Shown here: piece after piece, positions 1 to 10,700 of the stretch | How positions within the stretch are numbered: the stretch's first letter is position 1 | Layout: the number at the start of each line of letters is the position of its first letter | Origin: Neurospora tetrasperma FGSC 2508 | Taxonomy: Eukaryota; Ascomycota; Sordariomycetes; Sordariales; Sordariaceae | Assembly (NCBI RefSeq): GCF_000213175.1 | Contig: NW_009799101.1 | Span: forward strand, 2,037,631 to 2,101,630 | DNA: 64,000 bases | Reading direction: 5' to 3' | Translations under genes and position numbers: made by a program | The notes under the pieces: model-generated | Told to the model about the DNA's origin: nothing | Seen by the model: the letters and a program-made list of their open reading frames with translations, nothing else | Database searches by the model: none

Positions 1-70
1 ATCGGTATCCATGTCTACATGGTACGTTGTGGCTGCGATAGCCATCTGGATGGAAGATCAGCATCATTGG

Positions 71-102
71 TCAGTCAGTTAGTCAGTCAGTCAGTCAGTC
101 AT
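71..102. repeat. TCAG tetranucleotide microsatellite
   Basis: About seven copies of TCAG/AGTC in a row, with one imperfect unit (TTAG). It lies just 3' of the small gene that ends at 195. Confidence 0.85.
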
Positions 103-194
103 GACCCTAACCATCGACATAGGTGATCAACGTTGATGTAAACATACCAACCCCCATTCAACTACCCCCCCTTCTCTCTTCATAGACCGCAGTC

Positions 195-736
195 TTAACC
201 AGACTGGTACTTCTTCTTGGAGTAAGCCGTAGTAGTCGAAGCCTCCGTCTCCTCGGGCTTCTGGTCCTTCGCGGACTCATCCTTGAAACTAGAGTCTTTA
301 GACTCGTCCTTCTTGGAATCGGTGGCCCCGGTCTGATCTTTGGAGACTTGCTCGTCACCTGGGAAGGTGGTGCCGCCCGTGGTGGTGTCTTGGCCGGAGG
401 TCTGGTCGCAAAAGTAAGGGGCAGGAGCTGTTAGCAAGGGGTGTCTGGTGCGGTAGATGATGACATGACTGTGGTTGGGCTGGAGGTTCTGTGTAGAAAA
501 ACTGGTGAGGGTTGGTGTGGAATTGGAGTGGGATGGACCATGAAAATGGTAAGGATAAGGATGCTGAGGATGAAAGGATATGAGATGATGGCCTCACGAA
601 TGTCTCCTCGCGAGTCTGTGAGTGTTGGAGAAGACAGATGTGAGACTTAGCAAAAATTTGTCTTTTGTGAATGATCATGAAGATTAGAGGATTGGGTAAA
701 AGGAGATAGGCAACGTACGTTATCGTAAGACGACAT
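195..736 (-). CDS. small hydrophilic protein of unknown function, 2 exons
   Basis: Proposed exons are 736-719 (ATG plus five codons, MSSYDN) and 401-195 (68 codons plus TAA), giving 74 aa. The intron of 317 bp starts GTACGT and ends GCGACCAG. A good branch site, GCTAACAG, lies about 30 nt before the acceptor, and the phases join cleanly (phase 0). The product is rich in Lys, Asp, Ser, Thr and Glu with KDESKD-like repeats, has no hydrophobic segment and ends KKKYQSG. It therefore looks intrinsically disordered, soluble and possibly stress-related. I do not recognise a family. The short first exon and long intron make the 5' end the weakest part, and an extra small exon inside the intron cannot be excluded. 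Confidence 0.5.
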
Positions 737-3149
737 GGTGATAGAGTTGCGAAGTATGTTAGAGAAGTGGTTGAGTGGTGCTTGTAGTAGAAGGCTATGG
801 ATATATCATGCAGATGAGGGCATAAGACTCTCGATGCTCTTTTTCTAGATCTTTTCCTTCTTCCAACTCGGTGACTCCCTCATACTTATACTTTTTTTTG
901 TCGGTCAAAATTCTCGTCCTCTGAATTTCTTTTTCCTTCTCCTTCCTCTTCCTATCCAAGAAAGTTCGCCGAGTAACCTTCGCCTCTCCAAACGCTTTCA
1001 TCCTACCGCTAAACAACCAAGCAAGTTCTTTCTCCACTGTACACAAAAGAACAGATTCCGCGCAACACCACCGCAACCATTCCTTGCTCCTTGAAACCAC
1101 AATCATACCCATCTCTTCCCGTTTTGCCCTTCCACGAGTCGTTTACCACCCACCCAGTCTTTCTCAGACGATACCACCATCAACCGACCGCAAGGCGAGA
1201 GGAGGAGGAGGCCACGTCGAAATCGTCTCATGCCATCATCCTCCTTCCCCCCCGTCACCTTACCGCTTGCCGCCTTCAAACTTCTTGCCGAAGTGTCTCC
1301 GGTTACCTCGACATACCCACTGTACGGTAGAGGTAACTTGTCCCACGTTTTCAGGTCTGGACTCTGAAGTAGCTCAGGTGGAAGCTCAAACGCGATCACC
1401 ATTCACTCACCCGCCTTCATTTTCGCCTTGCCGATGAGCGACATCCTTCCTTGTAATGCCTCCAGTGCAGAAGAAAATGGTACTTCCNNNNNNNNNNNNN
1501 NNNNNNNNNNNNNNNNNNNNNNNNNNNNNNNNNNNNNNNNNNNNNNNNNNNNNNNNNNNNNNNNNNNNNNNNNNNNNNNNNNNNNNNNNNNNNNNNNNNN
1601 NNNNNNNNNNNNNNNNNNNNNNNNNNNNNNNNNNNNNNNNNNNNNNNNNNNNNNNNNNNNNNNNNNNNNNNNNNNNNNNNNNNNNNNNNNNNNNNNNNNN
1701 NNNNNNNNNNNNNNNNNNNNNNNNNNNNNNNNNNNNNNNNNNNNNNNNNNNNNNNNNNNNNNNNNNNNNNNNNNNNNNNNNNNNNNNNNNNNNNNNNNNN
1801 NNNNNNNNNNNNNNNNNNNNNNNNNNNNNNNNNNNNNNNNNNNNNNNNNNNNNNNNNNNNNNNNNNNNNNNNNNNNNNNNNNNNNNNNNNNNNNNNNNNN
1901 NNNNNNNNNNNNNNNNNNNNNNNNNNNNNNNNNNNNNNNNNNNNNNNNNNNNNNNNNNNNNNNNNNNNNNNNNNNNNNNNNNNNNNNNNNNNNNNNNNNN
2001 NNNNNNNNNNNNNNNNNNNNNNNNNNNNNNNNNNNNNNNNNNNNNNNNNNNNNNNNNNNNNNNNNNNNNNNNNNNNNNNNNNNNNNNNNNNNNNNNNNNN
2101 NNNNNNNNNGTTACTTTTTGGTCTTGCGGTCACTTCTCTCCTTCTCCCGTCCCAACCGCCTTTCCGCCATCCTCAAGTCCAATGAAAAGAGGTAGCCAGG
2201 TAGCAAGGTGTATCTGTCGTGTACTGTAGTAGTCATTATGTATAATCAAATGCCTGCGTAATCTCCTTTTCTTCCGCCATTTGCTTTTCCGCTCTTCTCC
2301 TCTTGTCTTATTCAAGGAAAATCCGAGACAAGTTGACGCGCGGACACACAACCGGTCAGAAACAACAAACCATGTGGTTCCCTCATGGCTTCGCTCGCCT
2401 CGATGTTCTGGTCAAAGAACTGTCCGACACCATCCCCCCGATCAAGTGAGGTGAGGGGAAAAGAGAGAACGAACACAAGAGCGAGACTGAAACAGAATTG
2501 GTTGTTCCGCGGACGCCTTGTAGGAAGGTACAAATGCTTGGACTGTATCATCTCCGTAGATCCCGTAATTGGACCAGAGAAAGGTGAGGGGGGAGGGAAA
2601 TGAAAGGCTCGGTCGGTGTACTACCTACCGCCGTATATAACAGGCCGCTTTGGGGGACGGTGAGTCTCATATGTTATGCGGGCGAGATACGCACTGTAAT
2701 AGTCGTAGGTGCGCATGAGAACATGACCAAGTCATTGTTGTTTGCAAAAGCAAAGCGGTCATCAATCCAGCCTCATGGCTTCAACATTGAAAGTCGATAG
2801 GACCCTCAGGTCAGTCTGCTGATGACGCTGCCATACTAGACTAAGAGGCTGGGCGTGCCACGCCCCACGGCATCATTGACGCAACTGCGACTGAGAGTTC
2901 AATTCGATGACCAGGCGAGAAAGTCGGGCAAGAAAGGAGTACAAGGCGTATCAGTTTGAGCAAAGTGTTACGGCCAGCCGCGTAAGCCGGCGGGGCGGCA
3001 GGCACGCGAGAAAGTTGACTACTGGATGGCAAAAAGAAGGGGGTATCGACGTATTATTTTGAGAACTGAGAACTTCCATGCCTTTTACTGAAGTAAAGAG
3101 AAAAATGTCATTATTCCATATGCAGGAGGAAAACACAAGACACAGACAA
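737..3149. other. intergenic stretch with assembly gap
   Basis: Upstream of the small gene and downstream of PEX8. The part at 870-1440 is strongly pyrimidine-rich on the + strand. Short open frames here have no recognisable domain or codon pattern. Nothing else is supported. Confidence 0.6.
1488..2109. other. assembly gap (622 N)
   Basis: Run of N. Open frames that cross it are artefacts of the N characters. Confidence 0.99.
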
Positions 3150-5381
3150 TCAGAGCTTGGCTCGGTCCATGTTGTTCTGAATGGCACCACTCATCATGGG
3201 CACGTCAGGAAGTCCTCCTTGAGATCCATAGAGAACGGCTTGCCTGCCTCCCTTTGTCCCCCACCATGCAACACCAATAGCCGATCTCTCGACGTCCATC
3301 TCTCCGCTGACCAGGATCTCCCAGAACCGTCTCTTGGCAGCCTCCCTCATAGCCACGTCTTCGATCTGGTTCACAGCATGAGCGGCCTGGGTTAGCCAAT
3401 CCTCAAAGATCCGGAGGTGGAGGAACGGCAGAGAATCTATCAAGGTCATCACCAAGGTACTCTGTTCAGACACGGGTAGCTCGGGAGTGGCCGATGGGAC
3501 GTGGGTTTCAGGAGGCGGCAATGGCACCTTGCTTGCGACACCTATGCGGAAACGGACCATCTCTAAAAGTGTCTCAGCCAGCTGTGGGTGGGTTGACGAA
3601 ATGGGGTACGGGGGGGAAAGGATCTGCATCAAGGTCTTGAAGGCCAGGCGGAATTGGCGCGGTGAAATGTGCGTGGGGAAGGCCGAGAACAGCGCCTCGG
3701 CATAGAAAGGGGCGAGCTTTACGGTGACGGGTGCGTTGTGTGGGCACGAGAGAACCGAAAGGACGGCGCTGTGTGCTGCCTCGAACAACTCGAGCATGCG
3801 TGGCGAGAGGGGGGTTGAGTGAGTCAGGTAGGCCATGGCCGGTTGCACAATGAGCGAGTCGCAGTCCTCGGGTGTCAGCTTAAGGGGGAGGTGTTCGGCA
3901 ACGTTCAGGTAGAACAAGTCCAGGGTTCTGTGAAGGGGATGTGGAGGAATGGTGCCCGGGTTAAGTGGCTTCGTATCGCGTAGAAAGCTGGCACAGGCGT
4001 CCGAGTACCTCGCCAGGTTGTCAACGGACGTAAGGTACGTGAAGGTGTATACCTGGAAGGCATCGCTTCCGTTCCGAGACGAGATGAAGTAGAGGTAGCG
4101 GAGGGCCTTGAGGGTCTTGCTGGCCACGACGGGTGCCATGGCATCATTCCTCATCCGAGGATCGAGCAGACTGCGAGCCACAATGGTCTGTAACACAGCT
4201 ACTGAGCCATACATGACCTTCCTCAAGAGCGTCCACAGAGCCACCCAAGGACCTTGTAGAGTCTCTTGGGTGAGGTATACTTCCTCCTCGGAGATTTCGA
4301 TTTCCGAGAGCTTGCTAGCCTCCCATTCGTGCAGGAGCTTTTGGGTAAACGTGAGCAGATCATTCTGAGCCTGCAAGACAACGTTGGTATCACGCGCATG
4401 TTCGATGGCAAATCCAACGACCTTTGACAGAGGTCCAAGTCCATTGACCAACGGCTTTTGCTCAAGCTGGCGAAGAAGAAGAGCCGATGGGGAGTTCTCT
4501 TGCCAAGTAAAGTGGTTTCCTGATTGCTTGAGATCTCCATCGATAGTGCAAAGGAAGAGGCCGTCTTGCAAGCCATCTGCGCCAGTCATGCCATTCAGAG
4601 CAACGGGCACGATAGCGTCACAGTCCAGGGCGAGGCGAGAGGACTTTGAAAGTAGCGGGAAGGCGTAGGTGAGGGCCAGCGCTATCGGGCCTGGGGGAGC
4701 AGGGGGCTCTGGTTCGCGTTGTTGTCCGTGTGGTTGCTCATTGGGGCGGAGGGCAAGGTTGACAGCGGTGACGAAGGCTTGCTCGACGGTATTGCGCATC
4801 GAGTAGCTCAGGCCATGGCGATTCCTGGGATCTTTCTGACTTGTCATGCCAAGGAGAACACCGCAGAAGACAAGCAGATGCTGCCACCTGCTGGACTTGT
4901 CGTCTGCGCCCTTGAGGACGGCTGATACCCAGTCATCGCACGACAATCCACCACCTGTGCGTGGCGCCTGTGGCACCGGCGGTCCTGCCTGAGATCCCCT
5001 CGAACCTGGCGGCAGGCCTTGTGACCCTCGCGACCCGGGCGGGCCATGCAGTGCCGGGTGTGTCTGAAGTGGAAGTGGCTGGGGCGGCTGCTTGTGTTTG
5101 GCTTGCTCTTGAAGTTTCGCGGCCTCTAACTCCTTGTTGCGGACGTGGGTGGCAGCGCTGTTGAAGATACTGATGACGCGGTAGCAGGCCCTCATGCCAT
5201 CGCCGCGCTCCCATATTGCTGGCGCATTGAGCAGTTGCGAGGTGAGGACGGTGATGTTGAGCGGGTTGGAGAGGTGGGTCAGCAGCGTGGTGGTGGTCGA
5301 GTATAACTGTTCGGTGCGATCATCGTCATGGACGTCCTGGTATAACCGAAGAACATTGGTCAGAAGTCGTTCGACCGACAT
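3150..5381 (-). CDS. PEX8: peroxin 8 (PEX8), intraperoxisomal import factor
   Basis: Single-exon reading frame of 743 aa. The N-terminus (MSVERLLTNVLRLYQDVHDD) and the SNPLNITVLTSQLLNAPAIW region match what I know of fungal Pex8. The protein ends in AKL, a canonical type-1 peroxisomal targeting signal, as in several yeast Pex8 proteins. Family knowledge: Pex8 sits on the matrix side of the peroxisome membrane, binds the cargo receptor Pex5 and links the docking complex to the RING complex. A low-complexity Pro/Gly/Gln linker at about residues 95-140 separates a helical N-terminal part from the long helical body, and a second Pro/Gly-rich stretch follows near 215. No transmembrane segment is obvious, as expected for a matrix-side peripheral protein. 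The ATG at 5381 is preceded by a CGT/CGC trinucleotide repeat in the leader. Confidence 0.85.
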   Translation of the reverse strand: MSVERLLTNVLRLYQDVHDDDRTEQLYSTTTTLLTHLSNPLNITVLTSQLLNAPAIWERGDGMRACYRVISIFNSAATHVRNKELEAAKLQEQAKHKQPPQPLPLQTHPALHGPPGSRGSQGLPPGSRGSQAGPPVPQAPRTGGGLSCDDWVSAVLKGADDKSSRWQHLLVFCGVLLGMTSQKDPRNRHGLSYSMRNTVEQAFVTAVNLALRPNEQPHGQQREPEPPAPPGPIALALTYAFPLLSKSSRLALDCDAIVPVALNGMTGADGLQDGLFLCTIDGDLKQSGNHFTWQENSPSALLLRQLEQKPLVNGLGPLSKVVGFAIEHARDTNVVLQAQNDLLTFTQKLLHEWEASKLSEIEISEEEVYLTQETLQGPWVALWTLLRKVMYGSVAVLQTIVARSLLDPRMRNDAMAPVVASKTLKALRYLYFISSRNGSDAFQVYTFTYLTSVDNLARYSDACASFLRDTKPLNPGTIPPHPLHRTLDLFYLNVAEHLPLKLTPEDCDSLIVQPAMAYLTHSTPLSPRMLELFEAAHSAVLSVLSCPHNAPVTVKLAPFYAEALFSAFPTHISPRQFRLAFKTLMQILSPPYPISSTHPQLAETLLEMVRFRIGVASKVPLPPPETHVPSATPELPVSEQSTLVMTLIDSLPFLHLRIFEDWLTQAAHAVNQIEDVAMREAAKRRFWEILVSGEMDVERSAIGVAWWGTKGGRQAVLYGSQGGLPDVPMMSGAIQNNMDRAKL

Positions 5382-5424
5382 GGCGTGCTTCGTGTGGATG
5401 GGTCGCCCGTTCTCGTCGTGCTGC

Positions 5425-5456
<32 letters not shown>

Positions 5457-6131
5457 GTCGCAAGTCTTCGTTTGTCAATTACGTCGTCGGATATTAGAGA
5501 TTAATGGGGCGGTATGTAAGGACAGCGATGGGCAGGGGAACTAATCGAGATGATTGTCACGGTGGAACCATGTCATGTCTATTGGCAAAGAACAAACATT
5601 GAAGACCTGATGGAAGTGGAAGGTTGCGACCGTCGTTATTTCCTGCCGGGGGCCGAGGTACTGTAAGGAGGAACGACGGTAGGGAGTGCAGTGTCAGTGG
5701 GTGAGGAGGCTCTCTGGGGGGCTCCATTCGATTCCCGTCCCCGTTCAGCTGAACCCGACCTGATTCTTCTTGCCATCCATGCACATGCATGATACGGGGA
5801 CGCCCCATAATATCGAGGTCCGGTGTTACCTAGTCATGTACTGTAACGTAATCAGCCACTGTTCTTGGCATGTGCACTTTTGTAAGTAAGTAACGAATGG
5901 TTACAAACGGGACTTTTCTTACAAGGAACACGGCCAACTTAACGACAACAAGCAGCAGCCAAACTCCAAAGAACATCAGGCTACTAGCCAATATCACCAT
6001 CAACCAAGCCAGCCACTTTCCAAACTTTACACCAATCAATACTTGATACAACTACCTCTAGACGACATCACACCACGAGATAGTCAACATCTGCCCAGGC
6101 TACATCTTTCGCTTACAATTTTTGCAGCTCG
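5382..6131. other. divergent promoter region of PEX8 and the TMEM170-like gene
   Basis: Both genes point away from this 750-bp stretch. It holds a CGT/CGC microsatellite next to PEX8 and no supported gene. The sequence just before the + strand ATG (CTTACAATTTTTGCAG) looks like a splice acceptor, so a 5'UTR intron is possible. Confidence 0.55.
5412..5460. repeat. CGT/CGC trinucleotide microsatellite in PEX8 leader
   Basis: A run of TCG/GTC triplets with one interruption, 31 bp upstream of the PEX8 start codon. Confidence 0.85.
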
Positions 6132-6645
6132 ATGGAAACGGCACCATCCGCAATGGAAACACGCTCGTACGGCTCTTGACTAGTTCCCCAGTACAAGTAT
6201 GGTGTATCTCACTAACAGCCATACTTGCAGTATCATCCGGAAGGTTAAACCGGTTGGCTATGTCACTCCTCCCTTTCCTTCCCTCCACTGGCCTCCTCAA
6301 CGTGACACCTATAGCCTCTACGACCTTGAGGACATGTGGCGCTTCACTCTTCTCTGGACCCTTATCATCTATGGCCTCGTTCACCTCGGTGCTGCTGGCA
6401 TTGCCCTCATGATGCAAGTCGGCAAGAAGAAATCCAACTGGAAGTTCCTCTGGCTGGTCCCTTTGCTCTATGCTGCTGTTGCTGGCGCCGAGGCTCTGCT
6501 GGCCGGCTGTCTCGTTGGGCTGGTAGTGGGAGCCACTTACAAAGCGGGCGCATTCTCCATGTCGACGTGGATCCCCTTCATCTGGGGTTGGGTCAACGTG
6601 CTCATCTTGATCTTGTCGTCCTTCAGAATCCAGGGCGGTCTTTAG
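6132..6645 (+). CDS. TMEM170-family integral membrane protein
   Basis: Exons are 6132-6166 and 6231-6645, joined through a 64-bp intron (GTACGG ... CACTAACAG ... CTTGCAG), giving 149 aa starting METAPSAMETRS. The second exon is open and carries three hydrophobic segments. One is around WRFTLLWTLIIYGLVHLGAA, one is a long stretch around LYAAVAGAEALLAGCLVGLV, and one is near the end (IPFIWGWVNVLILILSSF). The signature GATYKAGAFSMSTWIPFIWG and the C-terminal RIQGGL are typical of the fungal TMEM170 family. Animal TMEM170 proteins act in ER membrane and nuclear-envelope shaping, but the fungal function is not established. I chose the ATG at 6132 because the later in-frame ATG at 6199 lies inside the intron. 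The next gene downstream on the same strand is STE14. Confidence 0.75.
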
Positions 6646-7569
6646 TGGAACGTCTGGCTTCTCTGCAAGGTCAATAAGCTATGTGCTTTCTGGAAGTGCT
6701 CAGCATACGTCCACCGTTGATCCAGGTACCGAGCCTCCAGTCGAGCTGACGGGAGGGAAGTGCCCGATGTTTTGAAATGGAACCCATCCGACCAACTGAC
6801 CCCTTTTTCGACATGGCGATCAGGAACCGGGACGATACGGGGTTCTAGGGGCACCTCGCGGGCGCGTCAGGGGCTCTGTAAACGAGTGGGCAGGCGCTTT
6901 CCATGGACTGGCTGGGACTGCCCGGAATTGCTTGCTAGGATCCCAGGTTGCGTCATTGTACTGCTCACAGCACCCCGGCCCCTGTATGCAACGCTGTTAG
7001 CGGTTCGAAGCGGGGCACGACATCCGGGAGGAACGAACTGCATCGAGGTCTTGATGGAGATTTGTTGCTGATATCATTTCACCTTTGCATCCTCGACCCA
7101 ACATCGCCTCTTTGTTTTCTGTGTTGCTGTTTGGCTTGCCGGGGTAAGGGGGGGGCACTCTGTTGGCGTGTCAGACGACAATACGAAGGAGATCGTGGGA
7201 GCGCAACAACAATATCTACGACTACAAACATCTCGTCGCGACTCGCTTTCTTGACCGCATCTCGACCGGCTCGACGAATACATACGTACCTACCTCTGCT
7301 TTCTGCACCCGGCAGCCTGCAATTAACAGGCCTCAGAATGGAAAGAATGGAAACATCGTCCAATTTGCGCCAGTGGTCGCAAGAGGGGTAAGTCTCCCTA
7401 AATGCTATTGTTTGGTTTTCTTGCCATTGTTCTCTGTTGCGACGTTGCCGTCCCCGGGCGCCAGCATATGATATGTGTACATCTTCGCTACCTCCCACTT
7501 CCTCTGTCGCCATAACCGTCTTGCCTACTCTGCCGACTCCTTTGCACCACATCACCAGATTAGCCTACC
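6646..7569. other. intergenic: TMEM170-like 3' end to STE14 leader
   Basis: No gene is seen. A GTAAGT at 7386 and a CACCAG ending near 7560, 10 bp before the STE14 ATG, would fit a 5'UTR intron of STE14. This is inference only. Confidence 0.45.
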
Positions 7570-8499
7570 ATGTCTGAGTCTCCGTCGTCGTCGGCGCCCT
7601 TGGCTACTGGTCGCAGTGACGGTCCATCAGTCCACCACCGTCAGCATTCACGCGGACAAACCACTCACATCAACATCACTGCCGCTACCGCTACCGCTGC
7701 CGCTACCCATCTTTCAGAAGCTGACCTCTCCCTTCCGACGGACAGCCCAACCAGCGCGAACTCCAACCTCAACCTCGTCAACGACCGAGACTACTTTCCC
7801 TACCAGCCCAAGTCCCTAGCCGGCATCGCCACGCGCTCCTTCTGCCTCGGCATCGCTGTTACCATTGGCGTCGGCGCAACCGTCGCAACCCTTCTCTACA
7901 CATCGAGCTCGCTCTGGCGCCTGCCCTTCTTCCTCGCCGCGCTCGCGACCTTTCACTTCCTCGAGTTCTGGACCACAGCCGCCTACAATACCCGCGCTGC
8001 CGATGTCAAGTCCTTCCTGCTCACGGCTAACTGGCCCGGCTACGCCATCGCGCACGGCTTCGCGACGCTCGAGTGTCTGCTGACCAACACCTTCTGGCCG
8101 AACCGTGCGTGGGCGCCGTTTGGTTCCGGTACGCTGCTCTGTTTGCTCGGCCTGGCCCTGACGGTGATCGGCCAGGTGATGCGCAGCGTGGCCATGGTAC
8201 AGGCGGGACCGAGCTTCAACCACTTGGTGCAGCGCCAGCGAAGCTCGGCGCACGTGCTGGTGACCTCGGGGATCTACGGCAGGTTCAGGCACCCGAGTTA
8301 CTTTGGCTTCTTTTGGTGGGCGTTGGGGACGCAGATGGCTATGGGCAACGTCGTTAGCTTTGTGGCTTACGCGGCGGTGTTGTGGAAGTTCTTCAGTTCG
8401 AGGATCAAGCATGAGGAGGAGTTTTTGGTCAAGTTCTTTGGGCAAGAGTATGTGGATTATCGAAGGAGGGTGGGCACCAAGATTCCGTTTGTCCCCTGA
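7570..8499 (+). CDS. STE14: protein-S-isoprenylcysteine O-methyltransferase (ICMT)
   Basis: Intronless, 309 aa. The enzyme methylates the C-terminal prenylcysteine of CaaX proteins with S-adenosylmethionine in the ER membrane. A Ser/Thr/His-rich N-terminal tail of about 80 residues precedes the membrane part. Hydrophobic segments lie near residues 88-110, 118-137, 183-202 and 245-273. The catalytic signature is clear: GIYGRFRHPSYFGFFWWALG at about 235-254, then HEEEFLVKFFGQEYVDYRRR at about 281-300, which carries the conserved Glu and Tyr/Arg residues that shape the cofactor pocket. Length is somewhat above the yeast enzyme because of the N-terminal tail. The gene is tail-to-tail with the DGAT1-type gene, 331 bp apart. 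Its natural substrates include the G-gamma protein encoded at 31032-31408. Confidence 0.93.
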   Translation: MSESPSSSAPLATGRSDGPSVHHRQHSRGQTTHINITAATATAAATHLSEADLSLPTDSPTSANSNLNLVNDRDYFPYQPKSLAGIATRSFCLGIAVTIGVGATVATLLYTSSSLWRLPFFLAALATFHFLEFWTTAAYNTRAADVKSFLLTANWPGYAIAHGFATLECLLTNTFWPNRAWAPFGSGTLLCLLGLALTVIGQVMRSVAMVQAGPSFNHLVQRQRSSAHVLVTSGIYGRFRHPSYFGFFWWALGTQMAMGNVVSFVAYAAVLWKFFSSRIKHEEEFLVKFFGQEYVDYRRRVGTKIPFVP

Positions 8500-8830
8500 G
8501 TTGGGTGTCTCATATAGGCGTGGTGCTCTTTGACAGAGCTCATCTGTTGTGTGCTATAGTCTATTACGTGGTAATCGCTTTACGTGGTATACAGTTCGAA
8601 AGAATAGATACAAAGCCTATCAAACCAAACGGTTCACGTATCCCCCCTTCGTTACTACATAATATTATCGTAGTTCCTGCAACGCCCTCGAACACCATGG
8701 CTAAAGCAATCGGTCTACCTAGAATCCTGATACAGCTGCAGGGAACAGCTGACGTTCACCTTACAATGTCCTGTTGATCAAGCCTATATCTATGTTTCCT
8801 TCACCGTCGAGAATAATCAGGAGCAGACAA
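8500..8830. terminator. shared 3' region between convergent STE14 and DGAT1-type genes
   Basis: 331 bp between two stop codons facing each other. It contains AT-rich stretches (for example around 8660, CATAATATTATCG) where both polyadenylation regions must lie. No separate gene is seen. Confidence 0.4.
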
Positions 8831-10700
8831 CTACACGAGAGGAGGGCACGTCCCCTGCCCTTGCTGAACAAGCTGCTGCGAAGTAGCCATCTTGCTCACA
8901 CTCCCATACTTGGCCTGCCATGCGTAAAAGTACATGAGGGCCGCAAACGGTTGGCCGAAGATGGTAAAGGAGACCCAGAAGATGATGTTGCCCAACAACT
9001 TGCCATTGGGAGACGTTTTCTTCTCCAAAGGCTTGGTGAACTGGATGAGAGGCAGTTGGAGGAACATGCCGAGGAAAGCGACGCCTGTGATTTTCGTGTT
9101 AGATGACAGTTCTTGCATATGGCTTGTCTGCGAAATGGCCAGGGGAAAAAAACAGAGAAAAAAAAAACATACCAATAAGGTTATGAGTAGGCACACCAAC
9201 AAGCAACTCATGCAACACGGCGCTCAAGAAGAAAACCGCCAAACTCGCTGTCGCATTACTCCACCCCCTCGACCGCATGGGCGAGTACACATGGCGCTTG
9301 AAGTACTGATAAACGGGCTTATTCCACGTGCGCCAGTACACGCCCAAGCTCTCGCTGTTCCACCACTCATCATAAAACGAGCGGTCCGCAAACCTGGTCA
9401 CCTCAGCCAGCGCGTTCAAAAAGCTCTGGAACAGCGCGAAGAACCCAGCCAGCCAGATAATCAACGAAATAGTCGACAGCTTCAGCAGCCTCTCCACAAT
9501 GCTCGGGATATCAAGCGAAGCAATCTTGTCCAGCGAGTTGCGCAGCACCGGCGTCGCGTATTGCGCCGAAAGGAACCAGATGAACACACTGAGACAAATC
9601 ACCTCGCCACATCGCTTGGCCACGAACGACCACCGGATTTTGGCGGTGCGCGGGTATACGGGCTGGTAGACTAGCGTGGGAGCCCACCAGAAGTAGCAGA
9701 GATTGCCCATCGTGATGTTCTCCGGATAGGGACACTCCGCGTACAGTCCTGGCAAGGCGTCGAGCTCTCCACGGGCCGGGTGCAGGTACGCGTGTCTCAG
9801 GTCGCGGTTGGTGAAGGCGTACGAGGCTGTCTTGAGCCAGACCACGATGGCGTGCACTTCCGTAAGGGTGCCGATCAAAGGGTGGTAGATGTGGTAGTAG
9901 ACCACGTAGGAGGTTAGAACCAGGGCGGTAGTTACGTTGATGGCGTGAAGGAGGCGAACGAGCTTCCATGTGGATTGGAACTTGCGGTGCTGCTCCTCGG
10001 TTGGGCTATTGGTGCCGTCTTGGTGCTGGTGCTCCTTTGCGTTCTGCTCGGAGGCGGACACATTGCGCTCGGCACGGGCTTGGACGGCGGCGTAGTGCTC
10101 GATGATGTAGGCGACGAAAAGGTGGCAAGGGATCAGGAAGTACAGCAGCAGACCGAGGTTGATGTCGGATTTCCGAAAGTCATGGCAGCCGATGCATATT
10201 AGGACGCCGTACTGGTGAGAGTTGTTAGCTATACCGATCCGGTACAATAAAACAGATAGGCCAGACGGTCGAAGTCAGGCAGGAGATGGTATGGCCAACC
10301 TTTTGGATGTTCTCAATGATCAAACGAAGGTTACCGACAACTGCGAATACTGTTAGCGCACTCGGCCAACTCAGTAACAAAAACGTGGCAAGGATTCCCA
10401 ATGTTTACCCAAAACAATGACCATCAGGTTGCGGAACCCCAGGAAGCTGGGGCTCTCAGTTGTGTCGTGGCTCAGACAGGATGGCCTTGACTGAGAGTGA
10501 ACGGCCTCGACATGGCGATATTTACTCCGAATTGCCTTTTTCGAGTGTCTTTTCGTCTCCGTCTCTGGTTCACCACCGGCATTGGCCTTCTCATTAGGAG
10601 TGCTGCCATTTTCTGTACCATGAGTCCGACGGATGACGTTGTCGTTTGAGGTGTGGACAGCGGGGTCAAGCCCCGTCGTCGTGGCCGTTGGACTACTCAT
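8831..10700 (-). CDS. DGAT1-type diacylglycerol/sterol O-acyltransferase (MBOAT)
   Basis: Four exons: 10700-10409, 10340-10300, 10211-9173 and 9084-8831, giving 541 aa. The introns have donors GTAAAC, GTTGGC (weak) and GTATGT, with branch sites GCTAACAG, GCTAACAA and CTAACACG. All phases join. The N-terminal 90 residues are polar. After that come many membrane segments, including the matching stretch IIENIQKYGVLI across the exon 2/3 joint. MBOAT signatures are FYDEWWN at about residues 390-396 and the active-site His in SAVLHELLVGVP at about 445. CYFWWAPTLVYQPVYPRT and the C-terminal GQPFAALMYFYAW favour DGAT1 over the sterol-esterifying ARE type. Family knowledge: such enzymes make triacylglycerol from diacylglycerol and acyl-CoA in the ER. 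Many fungal annotations call this gene sterol O-acyltransferase, so the substrate is not proven by sequence. Confidence 0.88.

Noticed and set aside
6199-6230. ATG at 6199 as start of the TMEM170-like protein
   Set aside because: It lies inside a well-formed intron with CACTAACAG branch and CTTGCAG acceptor. The upstream exon gives a cleaner N-terminus.
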